From: Desulfosporosinus sp. Tol-M
GTDB lineage: Bacteria; Bacillota; Desulfitobacteriia; Desulfitobacteriales; Desulfitobacteriaceae
Direction: 5' to 3'
DNA: 48,468 nucleotides
NCBI GenBank assembly: GCA_000770645.1
Contig: JQID01000118.1
Span: 9,549-58,016 of the forward strand
Shown: positions 26,827 through 36,164 of the stretch, in pieces
Position numbering within the stretch: the stretch's first letter is position 1
Layout: each line of letters begins with the position of its first letter
Notes under the pieces: generated by a model
Told to the model about the DNA's origin: nothing
Databases searched by the model: none
Seen by the model: the letters and a program-made list of their open reading frames with translations, nothing else
Program-made: the position numbers and the translations under genes

Positions 26827-27027
26827 AGTGTCACTTTAGTGTCAGTACTTTATTCTTGTTCCCAACTGCTTATTACTTCTAATTTGAGCCAACTTCTCAC
26901 TTTTTCGTTCTTAATTATATAAGGTGCATATTAAGGCATGTGTTGTAATCCCGAAAAAGCTATATAATAAGCTCCAGATGATATAATCCCCGCGTTAAAC
27001 ATCGAAATTCGGAGGTAGAATCAAGAA

Positions 27028-28185
27028 ATGGTAAATCCTTTCTATATCTTGGCAGGCTGCGCTATTTTTTTAATTTATAGCGGACTCAATTACTACATTG
27101 GTCTGCGTGGGTGGCAGGCCTTGTTTAGCTGCGTCCCTTTATTAACTTCTAAAGTATATTGGACCATCTTTTGGCTGGTTTCCTGGTCCTTTTTATTCAG
27201 TCGATTCAGCCATAAATTTCTACCGACGGTAGTATACGAAGCAATGACAATGGTAGGGGCTTATTGGCTGGCTTTTATGTTCTGCTTTTTATTAGTAATC
27301 ACTACTTTGGATTTCCTGCGTTTGTTCGATCACTTTCTTCAAGTTATCCCGCCCGAAATAAAACCGAATTTTAACCCTGCTTTGGGATTAGCCGTGTTGA
27401 TCTTAGTCGTCGGTATTGTAAGTTACGGCGCCTGGAATGCCCGACACCCTCGAATTAATCATTATGATTTAACAATTGCCAAGCAAGCCGGATCTCTAAA
27501 ACAGTTACATGTTGTCATGGTTTCAGACGTTCATTTAGGAACGATCATTCATAACGGTAATCTCACGGAGATGGTCAAGACGGTTAATGAACTAAACCCC
27601 GACCTGATTCTGTTTGCGGGAGATGTGTTCGATGAGAATATTGAATCGTCAAATAAACAACAAGTGTCCGAAAACTTTCGCAAACTAAGTGCTCCGTATG
27701 GTGTATTTGCTGTACTGGGGAATCATGAGTACATTGGCGGTAATGCTGAGGACGCGATAAATTACTTGGGTGAGGCAGGTGTAAAAGTATTACGGGATAG
27801 TTTCCTTGAGATTGCCGGGAGGTTTTATCTTATTGGGCGAGATGATCGGTCAGGGGCGCATTTCAATGGGGTTCCGAGACAAGACTTAAAAACTTTAATG
27901 CAAGGGGTAGACCGTTCTCTGCCAAGTATCTTAATGGATCATCAACCAATGCAATTAGAAGAGCCTGCTGAACAAGGGGTGAATTTGCAGTTATCAGGAC
28001 ATACGCACAGTGGACAAATATTTCCCATTCAATTTATTACACGTCGGATTTTTGAAAAGGACTGGGGGTTACTGCGTAAGAACGATTTTCAACTCATAGT
28101 TTCGTCAGGTTACGGAACATGGGGACCACCGGTCCGTCTTGGTAATACACCGGAAGTTGTGGATATTATGATTAAGTTTAATTAA
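27028..28185 (+). CDS. Membrane-anchored metallophosphoesterase
   Basis: A 385-residue protein with three or four hydrophobic helices in the first 140 residues and a calcineurin-like phosphatase domain after that. Metal-binding motifs are clear: SDVHLG (about residue 167), AGDVFDE (about 198), GNHEYIGG (about 230) and SGHTHSGQ (about 325). The architecture resembles YkuE/YaeI-type enzymes, some of which act on lipids; substrate here is unknown. GGAGGTAGAATC precedes the ATG. It seems to be a single-gene unit. Confidence 0.85.
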   Translation: MVNPFYILAGCAIFLIYSGLNYYIGLRGWQALFSCVPLLTSKVYWTIFWLVSWSFLFSRFSHKFLPTVVYEAMTMVGAYWLAFMFCFLLVITTLDFLRLFDHFLQVIPPEIKPNFNPALGLAVLILVVGIVSYGAWNARHPRINHYDLTIAKQAGSLKQLHVVMVSDVHLGTIIHNGNLTEMVKTVNELNPDLILFAGDVFDENIESSNKQQVSENFRKLSAPYGVFAVLGNHEYIGGNAEDAINYLGEAGVKVLRDSFLEIAGRFYLIGRDDRSGAHFNGVPRQDLKTLMQGVDRSLPSILMDHQPMQLEEPAEQGVNLQLSGHTHSGQIFPIQFITRRIFEKDWGLLRKNDFQLIVSSGYGTWGPPVRLGNTPEVVDIMIKFN

Positions 28186-28496
28186 TCGATATATTTAAGA
28201 ATTAACTTTCATTTCTCATAAGCGGCACACTAGTATCTTGGCGCCCGAGCATAGGTAAAGGGTTTGATTAGGAAGTATAAGTATGTGTAACAGAGCAGCT
28301 GGTTATAAAAAAAGATGCCAAAAAGGAGGTATTATCAAATAAAAAAGAGAATAGAATAGTTTTTGGTAGAGTGTTCGAATTCTTTCTAAAACTAATTCTG
28401 GATAAGAAGACTAAAAAAGAGGATTCCGTAAATTTTCGGCGAAGAATTGTATTAGAGAAGGGTTGAGAAACTAGACAAACCAAGCAAACTAAAAAT
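28186..28496 (+). other. Intergenic region before dnaG
   Basis: AT-rich, no gene. An AAGGAGGT at 28322-28329 looks like a ribosome site but no start codon with a useful frame follows it. Confidence 0.4.
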
Positions 28497-30380
28497 GTGT
28501 GGGTAAACATCAAAGGGCGAAAGAACGTGGAAAATAGAATTCATGTCGAAGTAATTCCGCAAGAGACTATCGAGGAAGTGCGTTTACGCACGGATATCGT
28601 TGAGGTAATATCTGAATATGTCAGCTTGCAGCGAAAGGGGAAAAACTATTGGGGACTTTGTCCTTTCCATTCGGAAAAGACACCTAGTTTTACTGTGACC
28701 CCTGAGAAACAAATGTTTTATTGTTTTGGATGCAATGTTGGGGGAAACATTTTTTCTTTTATTATGAAGAAGGAAAATTGGTCTTTCGTGGAGAGCGTTC
28801 GTAATTTAGCGCGCCGATACGGCGTGTCTCTTCCTGAGAAGGAACAATCTCCCCGTGAACGGGAAGAAAACCGACTCCGCCGACGTTTTGAAGAAATTAA
28901 CGAATGGGCGGCAAGTTACTATCACGACCTTCTTTTGAGATTACCCGAAGGAGAACCCGGACGAGTCTATTTTGCTAAACGCGGGGTTGACATAGATACC
29001 ATGAAAAGCTTTCGTTTGGGTTATGCTCCGGAGCGTTGGGATGGATTATTGAGTTACATGCAGGAACGGGGCGTTCAACCGCATGAATTAGCCGAGGCCG
29101 GTCTGGCCGTTGAAAAGGAAACGCTGGGTAAAGACGGGCAACACCATTATGATCGTTTCCGAAACCGCGTGCTATTTAGTATACTTGACCAACGTAAACA
29201 TCCCATTGCCTTTGGTGGCCGAGTGTTGGATGATTCTATCCCAAAGTATCTAAATTCTCCGGAGAATGCTTTCTTTAATAAAAGACATCACCTCTATGGA
29301 ATGCATCGTGCCCATCAAGGTATTCGTGAATTAGGATATGCTCTCTTGGTCGAGGGTTATCTGGATGTCATTGCTCTGCAAAATGCCGGGTTCCCGAATG
29401 CGGTGGCCTCCTTGGGGACAGCTTTAACTAAAGAGCAGGCAAAACTTTTGAGACGGTATACTTCACGCGTCGTCCTTCTCTATGATTCCGATGGGGCGGG
29501 AATTCAGGCCGCATTTCGAGGGGGAGAAATCCTTCGCGACGCTGGGATCCGGGTGGACGTCTTAACCTTAACCGGAGCAAAGGATCCGGATGAGTTTTTG
29601 AAAAGTTATGGTGTGGAGAAGTTTAACCAAGCTCTAAGCAAGGTTTTGACCTTTGTGGAGTTTAAATATCAGACACTATTTCGCGAACAGCCACCACGGA
29701 ATATTCCGGAAAAGGCAGAACTGGTGATTAAACTTGCAGCAGATATCTTGAAAGTTAGCAGTCCGGTTGAACGGGAAGGGTATGAGCGCTTTTTAAGTTT
29801 GGAACTCGGCCTTACATTAGAGGCAGTACAACGCGAGATTGCAAGCTACGAACTGAAAAAACCTAATAATGAGCGCGTACAGGAATATTTTCAACAAAAA
29901 CGGGTTAGTTCTCTAAAAAGTAGGGATAATATTACTAATGCCATTCTATGTAAGGATAATAGCGTACCCCCTCTCCCCATCGTCTATTTGGGAGTTTATC
30001 GAGCAGAGCTTTTGCTTCTACGCCTGCTTTTAGAAGATATTTCATATTTGCCTAAAATCAAGGCTATGTTAGGAGAATCCTTTTGGAAAGTCCCTGTACA
30101 TCAACAAATTTTTAATTATCTCAACCAGGATGGCGTTTTGCCGGCGCATTGTGACGAAACTGTGCAAAGCCGGTTGGCGAGTTTGTTTCTGGAAGAGTTA
30201 GATAGATCGCAAACTGAGCGGCTTTTAGATGATTGTATCAAGGAAATTCTCTCTACTCAAGCTGAGGAAAGAGTAGAAGATCTTCAAGCACGCATGGCAG
30301 CATTGGAAAAAATCGGTGACATGGCAGGGGCCATGGCTCTGTTGAAAGAGATAGGAGAGCGGTTAAAACGTGGTGAATAG
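28497..30380 (+). CDS. dnaG: DNA primase
   Basis: About 620 residues. The CHC2 zinc finger ([11 protein letters not shown] ... [10 protein letters not shown]) is near residues 55-80. The Toprim domain shows [13 protein letters not shown] (about residue 280) and LLYDSDGAG (about 328). The C-terminal helicase-binding region is less conserved. It makes RNA primers for replication. The start is uncertain: GTG at 28497, or GTG at 28527 which gives VENRIHVEV. It is followed directly by sigA, the usual macromolecular-synthesis arrangement. Confidence 0.95.
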   Translation: MWVNIKGRKNVENRIHVEVIPQETIEEVRLRTDIVEVISEYVSLQRKGKNYWGLCPFHSEKTPSFTVTPEKQMFYCFGCNVGGNIFSFIMKKENWSFVESVRNLARRYGVSLPEKEQSPREREENRLRRRFEEINEWAASYYHDLLLRLPEGEPGRVYFAKRGVDIDTMKSFRLGYAPERWDGLLSYMQERGVQPHELAEAGLAVEKETLGKDGQHHYDRFRNRVLFSILDQRKHPIAFGGRVLDDSIPKYLNSPENAFFNKRHHLYGMHRAHQGIRELGYALLVEGYLDVIALQNAGFPNAVASLGTALTKEQAKLLRRYTSRVVLLYDSDGAGIQAAFRGGEILRDAGIRVDVLTLTGAKDPDEFLKSYGVEKFNQALSKVLTFVEFKYQTLFREQPPRNIPEKAELVIKLAADILKVSSPVEREGYERFLSLELGLTLEAVQREIASYELKKPNNERVQEYFQQKRVSSLKSRDNITNAILCKDNSVPPLPIVYLGVYRAELLLLRLLLEDISYLPKIKAMLGESFWKVPVHQQIFNYLNQDGVLPAHCDETVQSRLASLFLEELDRSQTERLLDDCIKEILSTQAEERVEDLQARMAALEKIGDMAGAMALLKEIGERLKRGE

Positions 30381-30429
30381 TAAGGTTAAAGACTCCCAAC
30401 AGGATGATCTGAGGGAAGGTGGGGGACAG

Positions 30430-31557
30430 ATGAACGAAGAACAAAAAATGGACAGCGTCCGAGCCCTCATTCAGAAAGGCAAAAAGAGAGGGTTCATAAC
30501 ATACCGAGAGATTATGGATGCTCTCCAAGGGATTGATCTTTCTGCGGATCAAATTGACGATGTCTACCAACAATTGGGCCGTATGGGGATAGACGTAGTG
30601 CCTGAGCCAGGAGAAGTTGATCTGGAGGTTCTGAAAAAGGCCAAGGAAAACGAGGATGAAATAGTAGAGGAATCGGAAGAAGATGTGGAAGAAGAGGCTG
30701 AAGTGGATCTAAGCGTCCCTGAAGGTGTGGGAATTGATGATCCGGTTCGCATGTATCTGAAAGAAATTGGACGAGTCCCTCTGCTTTCGGCTGAGGAAGA
30801 AATACAATTGGCGAAACGTATGGAGGGCGGCGACGAGGAAGCTAAGCGGCGACTGGCTGAAGCCAATTTGCGACTCGTGGTCAGTATTGCGAAACGCTAT
30901 GTTGGACGGGGTATGCTTTTCCTTGATCTGATTCAGGAAGGTAATCTCGGATTGATTAAGGCAGTAGAAAAATTTGATTATATCAAAGGGTTTAAGTTTA
31001 GCACGTATGCCACATGGTGGATCCGTCAGGCCATTACCCGTGCCATTGCTGATCAGGCTCGGACGATCCGGATTCCAGTTCATATGGTGGAAACGATTAA
31101 CAAGTTGATTCGCGTTTCACGGCAACTCTTGCAGGAATTGGGGAGGGAACCAGCGCCTGAAGAAATCGCCAAAGTAATGGATATCCCGGTAGAACGTGTA
31201 CGTGAAATTATGAAGATTGCCCAGGAACCGGTTTCGCTTGAGACACCCATCGGGGAAGAGGAAGACTCTCATTTGGGAGATTTTATTCCAGATGAGGATG
31301 CTCCGGCACCAGCCGAGGCCGCTTCCTTCATCCTCTTAAAAGAGCAATTGGAAGAAGTTCTGGATACATTAACCCCCCGTGAAGAGAAGGTGCTGAGGTT
31401 ACGCTTTGGACTTGATGATGGACGTACCCGAACATTGGAAGAAGTTGGACAAGAATTTGGGGTTACTCGCGAACGAATTCGGCAGATTGAAGCCAAGGCA
31501 TTACGGAAATTGCGCCATCCCAGCCGGAGTAAAAAACTGAAGGATTACTTGGAATAA
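30430..31557 (+). CDS. rpoD: Primary sigma factor SigA (RpoD)
   Basis: A 375-residue primary sigma factor. Region 1.1 (about 1-70) is followed by an acidic linker, region 1.2 ([17 protein letters not shown]), region 2 including the -10-binding [17 protein letters not shown], region 3, and region 4 with the -35-binding helix [22 protein letters not shown] at 30430 is chosen for its GGTGGGGGAC ribosome site; a GTG at 30370 inside dnaG would add 20 residues. Confidence 0.97.
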   Translation: MNEEQKMDSVRALIQKGKKRGFITYREIMDALQGIDLSADQIDDVYQQLGRMGIDVVPEPGEVDLEVLKKAKENEDEIVEESEEDVEEEAEVDLSVPEGVGIDDPVRMYLKEIGRVPLLSAEEEIQLAKRMEGGDEEAKRRLAEANLRLVVSIAKRYVGRGMLFLDLIQEGNLGLIKAVEKFDYIKGFKFSTYATWWIRQAITRAIADQARTIRIPVHMVETINKLIRVSRQLLQELGREPAPEEIAKVMDIPVERVREIMKIAQEPVSLETPIGEEEDSHLGDFIPDEDAPAPAEAASFILLKEQLEEVLDTLTPREEKVLRLRFGLDDGRTRTLEEVGQEFGVTRERIRQIEAKALRKLRHPSRSKKLKDYLE

Positions 31558-31568
31558 GCGACAAAATA

Positions 31569-31603
31569 CGAAGTTCGATGTCCGAAGCTCGAGGTTCGAA
31601 TGA
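31569..31603 (+). repeat. Degenerate heptamer repeat (5 units) after sigA
   Basis: Five 7-base units in a row: CGAAGTT, CGATGTC, CGAAGCT, CGAGGTT, CGAATGA. The same kind of array recurs at 31877-31911 between two tRNA genes. Confidence 0.7.
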
Positions 31604-31654
31604 CGTTTGAAAAGTCCGTTGGGGATTGAAGGATTTTATTTTTGTATATAAGGC

Positions 31655-31683
31655 TTGACTATAGGAGCAGAATTACGTATAAT
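31655..31683 (+). promoter_or_regulatory. Sigma-A promoter of the tRNA cluster
   Basis: TTGACT at 31655-31660 and perfect TATAAT at 31678-31683 with a 17-base spacer, 18 bases before the first tRNA. Confidence 0.85.
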
Positions 31684-31701
31684 AACGCGTGCAAAGGACA
31701 T

Positions 31702-31776
31702 TCCTCGATAGCTCAATGGTGGAGCAACCGGCTGTTAACCGGTAGGTTGTAGGTTCGAGTCCTACTCGGGGAGCCA
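31702..31776 (+). tRNA. tRNA-Asn (GTT)
   Basis: 7-bp acceptor 31702-31708 with 31766-31772, anticodon loop CTGTTAA giving GTT, TTCGAGT T-loop, encoded CCA at 31774-31776. Confidence 0.95.
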
Positions 31777-31797
31777 ATTGTGAATTTATCTCAATAT

Positions 31798-31872
31798 GGG
31801 CCCATAGCTCAGCGGTAGAGCCCCCCGCTCATAACGGGTCGGTCCTTGGTTCGAATCCAAGTGGGCCCACCA
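31798..31872 (+). tRNA. tRNA with CAT anticodon (Met, or Ile2 after lysidine modification)
   Basis: Acceptor GGGCCCA 31798-31804 pairs with 31862-31868, discriminator A, encoded CCA at 31870-31872. Anticodon loop CTCATAA. The first base pair is G-C, so it is not an initiator of the usual kind. The CTCATAA loop is more like tRNA-Ile2 than elongator Met, but I cannot decide. The outer anticodon-stem pair (31823-31839) is a C-T mismatch. Confidence 0.85.
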
Positions 31873-31876
31873 TAAT

Positions 31877-31911
31877 CGAGGTACGAAGTTAGTGGTTCGT
31901 GGTTCGAACGA
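31877..31911 (+). repeat. Degenerate heptamer repeat (5 units) between tRNA genes
   Basis: Units CGAGGTA, CGAAGTT, AGTGGTT, CGTGGTT, CGAACGA, the same family as the array at 31569-31603. It lies inside the tRNA transcript. Confidence 0.65.
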
Positions 31912-31946
31912 TGGATGCGGCATAATTGAATATCCAATGTCGATTT

Positions 31947-32021
31947 GGGCGATTAGCTCAGCGGTAGAGCGCATCCTTCACACGGATGAGGCCACTGGTT
32001 CGAGACCAGTATCGCCCACCA
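31947..32021 (+). tRNA. tRNA-Val (CAC)
   Basis: Acceptor GGGCGAT 31947-31953 pairs with 32011-32017; anticodon loop TTCACAC gives CAC; encoded CCA at 32019-32021. The 3' end is followed by two partial copies of itself. Confidence 0.95.
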
Positions 32022-32044
32022 GTATCGTCCACCAGTATCACCAA
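32006..32044 (+). repeat. 13-nt tandem repeat of the tRNA-Val 3' end
   Basis: CCAGTATCGCCCA (32006-32018, inside the tRNA), CCAGTATCGTCCA (32019-32031), CCAGTATCACCAA (32032-32044): three units with a strict 13-base period, drifting with distance from the gene. Confidence 0.85.
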
Positions 32045-32055
32045 GGCTTTCAGGG

Positions 32056-32086
32056 TTGACATAAAATAAAAATTTGCTTGTATAGT
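32056..32086 (+). promoter_or_regulatory. Promoter-like site upstream of the acyltransferase gene
   Basis: Perfect TTGACA at 32056-32061; -10 either TGTATA at 32079-32084 (17-base spacer) or TATAGT at 32081-32086 (19-base spacer). Confidence 0.55.
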
Positions 32087-32535
32087 ATAGTTCCGCGATT
32101 ACGATTAGTTTTTCAAATACTTGTATCCTCTCAAGGGGGTGGATGGATTCAACTTAAATCACCTCCTCAAATAGACTAAGCTATAATTATATTCTATAGC
32201 TTATTTCAGCTTCCTCCCGTGCGACATTCTTAATGGTTTTTCGTCAAGTTTTGCAATAGATAGCTTGCTTTGATCATATGTAGACAATTTAGTAGGAAAC
32301 AATTATAATAAGGCTGTCGTTGCCAGCACTTTCCTTTTCAAGGGAGGGGCTTTGTTTGTTTTTAGAGATCATTCTTATTGCTAACGGTCTCTGTCCGTAA
32401 CCTGGGCATGATTCTTCAGTTAAAGTTAATATTATCCTCTTCAGGGAAGGATATCCCAGAAATATGCAGAACTAATCAAAAACATAATTGATTTAAGCCT
32501 TACCGGCTATTGGAAATCGACAGGAGGAATGGTTT
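32087..32535 (+). other. Long leader or unassigned non-coding region
   Basis: About 450 bases without a gene. Visible items: a five-codon frame ATGGATTCAACTTAA near 32143 preceded by AAGGGGGTGG, which can pair with CACCTCC near 32160; an 8-bp inverted repeat AAGCTATA/TATAGCTT near 32178-32202; and a second TATAAT-like box near 32305. I identify no known riboswitch or T-box. Confidence 0.35.
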
Positions 32536-33324
32536 TTGAAAAAGGACTTTTTTACGAAGGATTCATATGATACTGAGAAAAATACTCGTCGTTTGTTTTT
32601 AGATAGACTAATGCTCAATACGCGTTTGTATTTTATGTGTAAATATGTAAATATCGTGCTAAAATCCCGTAGGGCAGCCTTAAGAGGTCAATATGATACA
32701 GAGGCTTGGGCGTTATCTTCATATGATATTTTTAAGTTAATTGAGGGTTGCGGGGGTAGATTTCATATCACAGGGCTTGAGAATTTTCAGAAGTGTAAAG
32801 GACCTGTTGTTTTTGTCAGCAACCACATGAGCATACTGGAGACTTTTGTATTTCCCTGTATAATCGCTCCATTTATGAACGTCACCTTTGTCGTTAAAGA
32901 TAGTCTGGTTAAACATCCGATCTTTGGCCCAATTATGCGTTCGCGAAATCCAATCGTTGTCAGCAGGGAAAATTCCCGAGCAGATTTCCAAACAGTAATG
33001 AAAAAAGGACAAGAATTATTAGCCAATGGGGTATCGATTGTTGTGTTTCCGCAAAAGACAAGGACTGTAGAATTTGTACCGCAGGAATTTAACACCTTAG
33101 GAGTAAAGTTGGCAAATAATGCTAAGGTTCAAGTTGTGCCCATTGCCATAAAGACAGACTTTTGGGAAATCGGAAAATACTTAAAGGATTTGGGACCAAT
33201 CAGACGGAGTAAACCAATTCATATGGCCTTTGGAGAACCAGTAGCGATCAATGGTTCAGGAAAAGAGGAAAATAAAACAATTATTAAATTCATTAGTTCT
33301 CATTTAGAGAAATGGCACGATTGA
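32536..33324 (+). CDS. 1-acyl-glycerol-3-phosphate acyltransferase-like protein (PlsC family)
   Basis: A 262-residue acyltransferase-fold protein. The catalytic block is SNHMSILETFVFP (about residue 96), that is HX4E in place of the usual HX4D. The second block reads VFPQKTRTVEF (about 173) where FPEGTRS is typical. Both changes suggest a divergent member whose substrate may not be lysophosphatidate. The TTG start at 32536 is supported by CAGGAGG about 9-15 bases upstream. It lies 39 bases before trmK. Confidence 0.75.
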   Translation: MKKDFFTKDSYDTEKNTRRLFLDRLMLNTRLYFMCKYVNIVLKSRRAALRGQYDTEAWALSSYDIFKLIEGCGGRFHITGLENFQKCKGPVVFVSNHMSILETFVFPCIIAPFMNVTFVVKDSLVKHPIFGPIMRSRNPIVVSRENSRADFQTVMKKGQELLANGVSIVVFPQKTRTVEFVPQEFNTLGVKLANNAKVQVVPIAIKTDFWEIGKYLKDLGPIRRSKPIHMAFGEPVAINGSGKEENKTIIKFISSHLEKWHD

Positions 33325-33363
33325 GTATACAGAGGATAATGGACTGTATTAATGAGGTGAACC

Positions 33364-34161
33364 ATGACTTTACCGGTTATTTTAGGTCCTCGCTTGCAAA
33401 CGGTCGCAGCTTTTGTTCCCAATGGTGCAATTCTCGGCGACATAGGGACGGATCATGCTTATTTGCCCATAGCCCTCTATGAGACGCAGCAGATAGCAAA
33501 AGCAGTCGCCATTGACGTTCATGAAGGTCCATACCAATCTGCCTTGACTGCCGTCAAAGCCCGGCGTTTAGAAGAAGCTATTCATGTGCGGCTTGGTGAT
33601 GGGTTAATGCCGCTCGAGTCCGGGGAAGTCAATGTCTTAACGCTGGCGGGAATGGGTGGGAAAACCATATTGGACATACTGTCTGCACGGCCGGACGTTC
33701 TTGAGTCTGTGCATGATCTTATCCTGCAGCCTCAAGGTGCAGAGAGCGCCGTACGATTGGCATTGTTAGGCGGCAGGTGGCGGCTGAAGGCAGAAAGGTT
33801 AGTTGAAGAAGATGACCGCATCTATGTCGTTATGGCATATTCTAAGGACGATGGTTGGGACGGGGCTGGAATTCAAATGATCGAGGGCATATGGACAGCG
33901 CGTCTGCATCCCCTCCTGGAGAACGGGAATATCTCAGCGACGGAGTTTCCAAGTCTGGTCCGGAAAATGATCTGGCAATTTGGACCACTGGTTCTGGAAG
34001 AACGCACGGACCTCTTGACACGATATATTAACGTTTACATGAGCATGCTGGCAAGGCAAATGGAGCAAATGAAAAAGTCGAAGAGCCCTGGGATTATGAC
34101 TAAAATCAGAAAAGTATCTGAGGAATTGGCTTTGCTGGAGGGATTGCGGAAATGGCAGTAA
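33364..34161 (+). CDS. trmK: tRNA (adenine-22-N1)-methyltransferase TrmK
   Basis: A 265-residue SAM-dependent methyltransferase. GDIGTDHAYLPI (about residue 24) binds SAM; VLTLAGMGGKTILDIL (about 92) and LILQPQGAE (about 118) are TrmK family marks. The C-terminal helical part binds tRNA. Start ATG follows GAGGTGAACC. The stop codon overlaps the next gene by 10 bases, the common sigA-trmK-nif3 order of Firmicutes. Confidence 0.92.
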   Translation: MTLPVILGPRLQTVAAFVPNGAILGDIGTDHAYLPIALYETQQIAKAVAIDVHEGPYQSALTAVKARRLEEAIHVRLGDGLMPLESGEVNVLTLAGMGGKTILDILSARPDVLESVHDLILQPQGAESAVRLALLGGRWRLKAERLVEEDDRIYVVMAYSKDDGWDGAGIQMIEGIWTARLHPLLENGNISATEFPSLVRKMIWQFGPLVLEERTDLLTRYINVYMSMLARQMEQMKKSKSPGIMTKIRKVSEELALLEGLRKWQ

Positions 34162-35006
34162 CAGCGGAATTGGTGGCTCAGGTCATCGAAAAAATTGCCC
34201 CCAAATCATGGGCGGAGGATTGGGACAATGTCGGGTTGCTCGTGGGGAGCGGAACCGCCCCTATTGAGCGCATTCTAATCACCCTAGATGGAACTTTGGA
34301 GGTCGTCGAAGAAGCGAAAGCTTATGGCGCCCAGCTTATCGTTGCCCATCATCCGATAATCTTTCGCCCCCTCAAGAATTTGCGGGTGGATAATGCCGCG
34401 GCTCAGGTCCCTCTGCGGCTTTTGCAGTATCAGATCGGCTATTACACGGCCCATACGAATTTAGACCAGTCCATAATTTCTTCGAGTCGAGCACTCGGTG
34501 AGGTCCTTGGATTGACGGAAATGAAGATTTTGGCGGAGCCGGCGGATGACCACATTACCCTGCTCCAGCGTGATGAGCAGCGAGGGTATGGAGTGAGCGG
34601 GTATCTGCCGAAGCCTGATAAATTGGGGGCTGTCTGGAAACACTTTTTGGGCTGTTTAAGCCGGCCGGGAGTTTTTGCCCAGCCCTATGATTTAGCCGGA
34701 GTGCGCCTGGCGGGGTCGTTAGAAAATGTTGTGCGTAAAGTTGCAATTGTCAATGGGAGCGGGGCTCGCTTTGTACAGAAAGCGTTATTTATAGGTGCTG
34801 ATCTTCTTATTACCGGTGACGTTGACCATCATACCGCTCTGGATGCCCTTGAAGGTGGTATGGCTGTCGGCGATCTTGGGCATTTCCTGAGTGAGGCCCC
34901 TATGCTGCAAGCGATGTTTCAATATTTGTCTACAGATAAATTTCTTCAGGGGATTGAGATTCGAGTGAGTTTAACAAATCGCCCGCCTTGGTTATGGCAA
35001 ATTTAA
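34152..35006 (+). CDS. Nif3-like dinuclear metal-centre protein (GTP cyclohydrolase I type 2 homologue)
   Basis: A 284-residue protein with metal-ligand motifs VAHHPIIFRPLK (about residue 64), AHTNLDQS (about 98), ITGDVDHHTALDA (about 220) and VGDLGHFLSE (about 240). It is the short form, without the roughly 100-residue middle domain of B. subtilis YqfO. Function of the family is not settled. It overlaps trmK by 10 bases and is translationally coupled. Confidence 0.9.
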   Translation: MAVTAELVAQVIEKIAPKSWAEDWDNVGLLVGSGTAPIERILITLDGTLEVVEEAKAYGAQLIVAHHPIIFRPLKNLRVDNAAAQVPLRLLQYQIGYYTAHTNLDQSIISSSRALGEVLGLTEMKILAEPADDHITLLQRDEQRGYGVSGYLPKPDKLGAVWKHFLGCLSRPGVFAQPYDLAGVRLAGSLENVVRKVAIVNGSGARFVQKALFIGADLLITGDVDHHTALDALEGGMAVGDLGHFLSEAPMLQAMFQYLSTDKFLQGIEIRVSLTNRPPWLWQI

Positions 35007-35020
35007 CCAGAATTATCTAT

Positions 35021-35049
35021 TTGACCAAAACTAATTTTTTTAGTAAGAT
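35021..35049 (+). promoter_or_regulatory. Promoter of rnpB
   Basis: TTGACC at 35021-35026 and TAAGAT at 35044-35049 with a 17-base spacer, a few bases before the RNA 5' end. Confidence 0.75.
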
Positions 35050-35055
35050 TATTTA

Positions 35056-35502
35056 GCGAAGCTAATCAGATGATCGCGGGGGTAAGGACCGAAAGGTCGC
35101 CTCTGAGGAAAGTCCGAGCTCCACAGGGCAAGGTGCTGGGTAACACCCAGTGGGGGAAACCCCAAGGAAAGTGCAACAGAGAGATACCGCCGATCAAGGA
35201 GGTCAGTTGTCAGAGGCCTGAGGTCAGAATAAATTCGTTCTCAGCCGAATTCTGGCTTCCGGCTTCTGACTACTGGCTTCCGGGTAGGTAAGGGTGGAAA
35301 GGCGAGGTAAGAGCTCACCGGCAGTCAGGTGACTGGCTGGCCATGTAAACCCCACCTGGAGCAAGACTGAATAGGGGAACTATGAACGGCCCGTTTTTGT
35401 TCCCGGGTAAGGTCGCTAGAGGCCGTCGGTAACGGCGGTTCGAGATAGATGATCATCACCTCCATATGGAGGGACAGAACTCGGCTTATAGGTTGGCTTC
35501 GC
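35056..35502 (+). ncRNA. rnpB: RNase P RNA, bacterial class A-like, with extended P12
   Basis: Landmarks in order: GCGAAGCTAATC at the 5' end pairs with GGTTGGCTTCGC at the 3' end (P1); GAGGAAAGTCCGAGCTCC (core P3-P4 region); AAGTGCAACAGAGA; GGTAAGAGCTCACCGG; and ACAGAACTCGGCTTATAGG at the 3' end. About 447 bases, longer than usual. The surplus is a hairpin at about 35196-35282 with a stem of some 27 bp including G-U pairs. Confidence 0.93.
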
Positions 35503-35515
35503 TCGACAAGAATTG

Positions 35516-35539
35516 GCAGGATTATACCTGCTTTTTTTT
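35516..35539 (+). terminator. Terminator of rnpB
   Basis: GCAGG 35516-35520 pairs with CCTGC 35527-35531, then eight T. Confidence 0.85.
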
Positions 35540-35637
35540 GTACTTACTTAGAAAGTATAACTTTCAGTTACATACTTTCTATAGATCCCTTCTCGCCATA
35601 CGGCATGTAAAAATAACTTGAGGGATTAAATCTAAGA

Positions 35638-35669
35638 AGAGGGATAGCATTCAAATATCTCTCTTTTTT
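35638..35669 (+). terminator. Second terminator-like hairpin
   Basis: AGAGGGATA 35638-35646 pairs with TATCTCTCT 35656-35664 (one G-U), followed by five more T. No gene lies between this and the rnpB terminator. Confidence 0.55.
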
Positions 35670-35777
35670 CTTGGTATAGATATACGTTGTTTTGAGAAAC
35701 CTAAAGCGTCATCAGCTAAGGAAAGGTAGGATGGGGTTGAAGGCTGAGAGACTTTGATTTCAAGGAGTTCTGATGCT

Positions 35778-36164
35778 ATGAATTTACTTTTGGAAGTGCA
35801 TCCTTTCGCCGTCGCCGTATTTTCCATAGCCTTAGGCGCAACCGGGCAATTTTTATTTCGCCTGGGAATGCTGCACTATGGTAAGGTTACAGTAACAGGA
35901 ATTTGGGGACAACTCGGAGCGATCATTTTTACCCCGGAAATTTTTCTTGGTTTTACGTGCTTTGGGGTTAGTTCCATTCTTTGGCTTGTTGTGATTTCAC
36001 GCTGGGAACTTAGCTATGCATATCCGCTCGTTGCCTTGGGATATGTGTTGGTCATATTTTATGGAACGTTTCTCCTCCAGGAAACTATTGCTTTACCTAA
36101 AATCGCGGGCAGTGTCCTGATCTTAGCGGGAATAAGTGTTTTGGGATTATGGGGGCAATCTTGA
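35778..36164 (+). CDS. Small four-helix transporter, EamA/SMR-like
   Basis: A 128-residue hydrophobic protein with four predicted helices: 9-30, 37-60, 63-86 and 94-125. The conserved end pattern (SYAYPLVALGYVLVIFYGTFLLQETI ... KIAGSVLILAGISVLG, quoted in parts) is that of drug/metabolite transporters of the EamA or ArnE/F half-size type. It may act as a homodimer; substrate unknown. ATG at 35778 is chosen because CAAGGAGTTC lies upstream; TTG at 35754 is less likely. Confidence 0.75.
   Translation: MNLLLEVHPFAVAVFSIALGATGQFLFRLGMLHYGKVTVTGIWGQLGAIIFTPEIFLGFTCFGVSSILWLVVISRWELSYAYPLVALGYVLVIFYGTFLLQETIALPKIAGSVLILAGISVLGLWGQS

Noticed and set aside
31798..31872. Initiator tRNA-fMet
   Set aside because: The acceptor begins with a normal G-C pair instead of the mismatched first pair of bacterial initiators.
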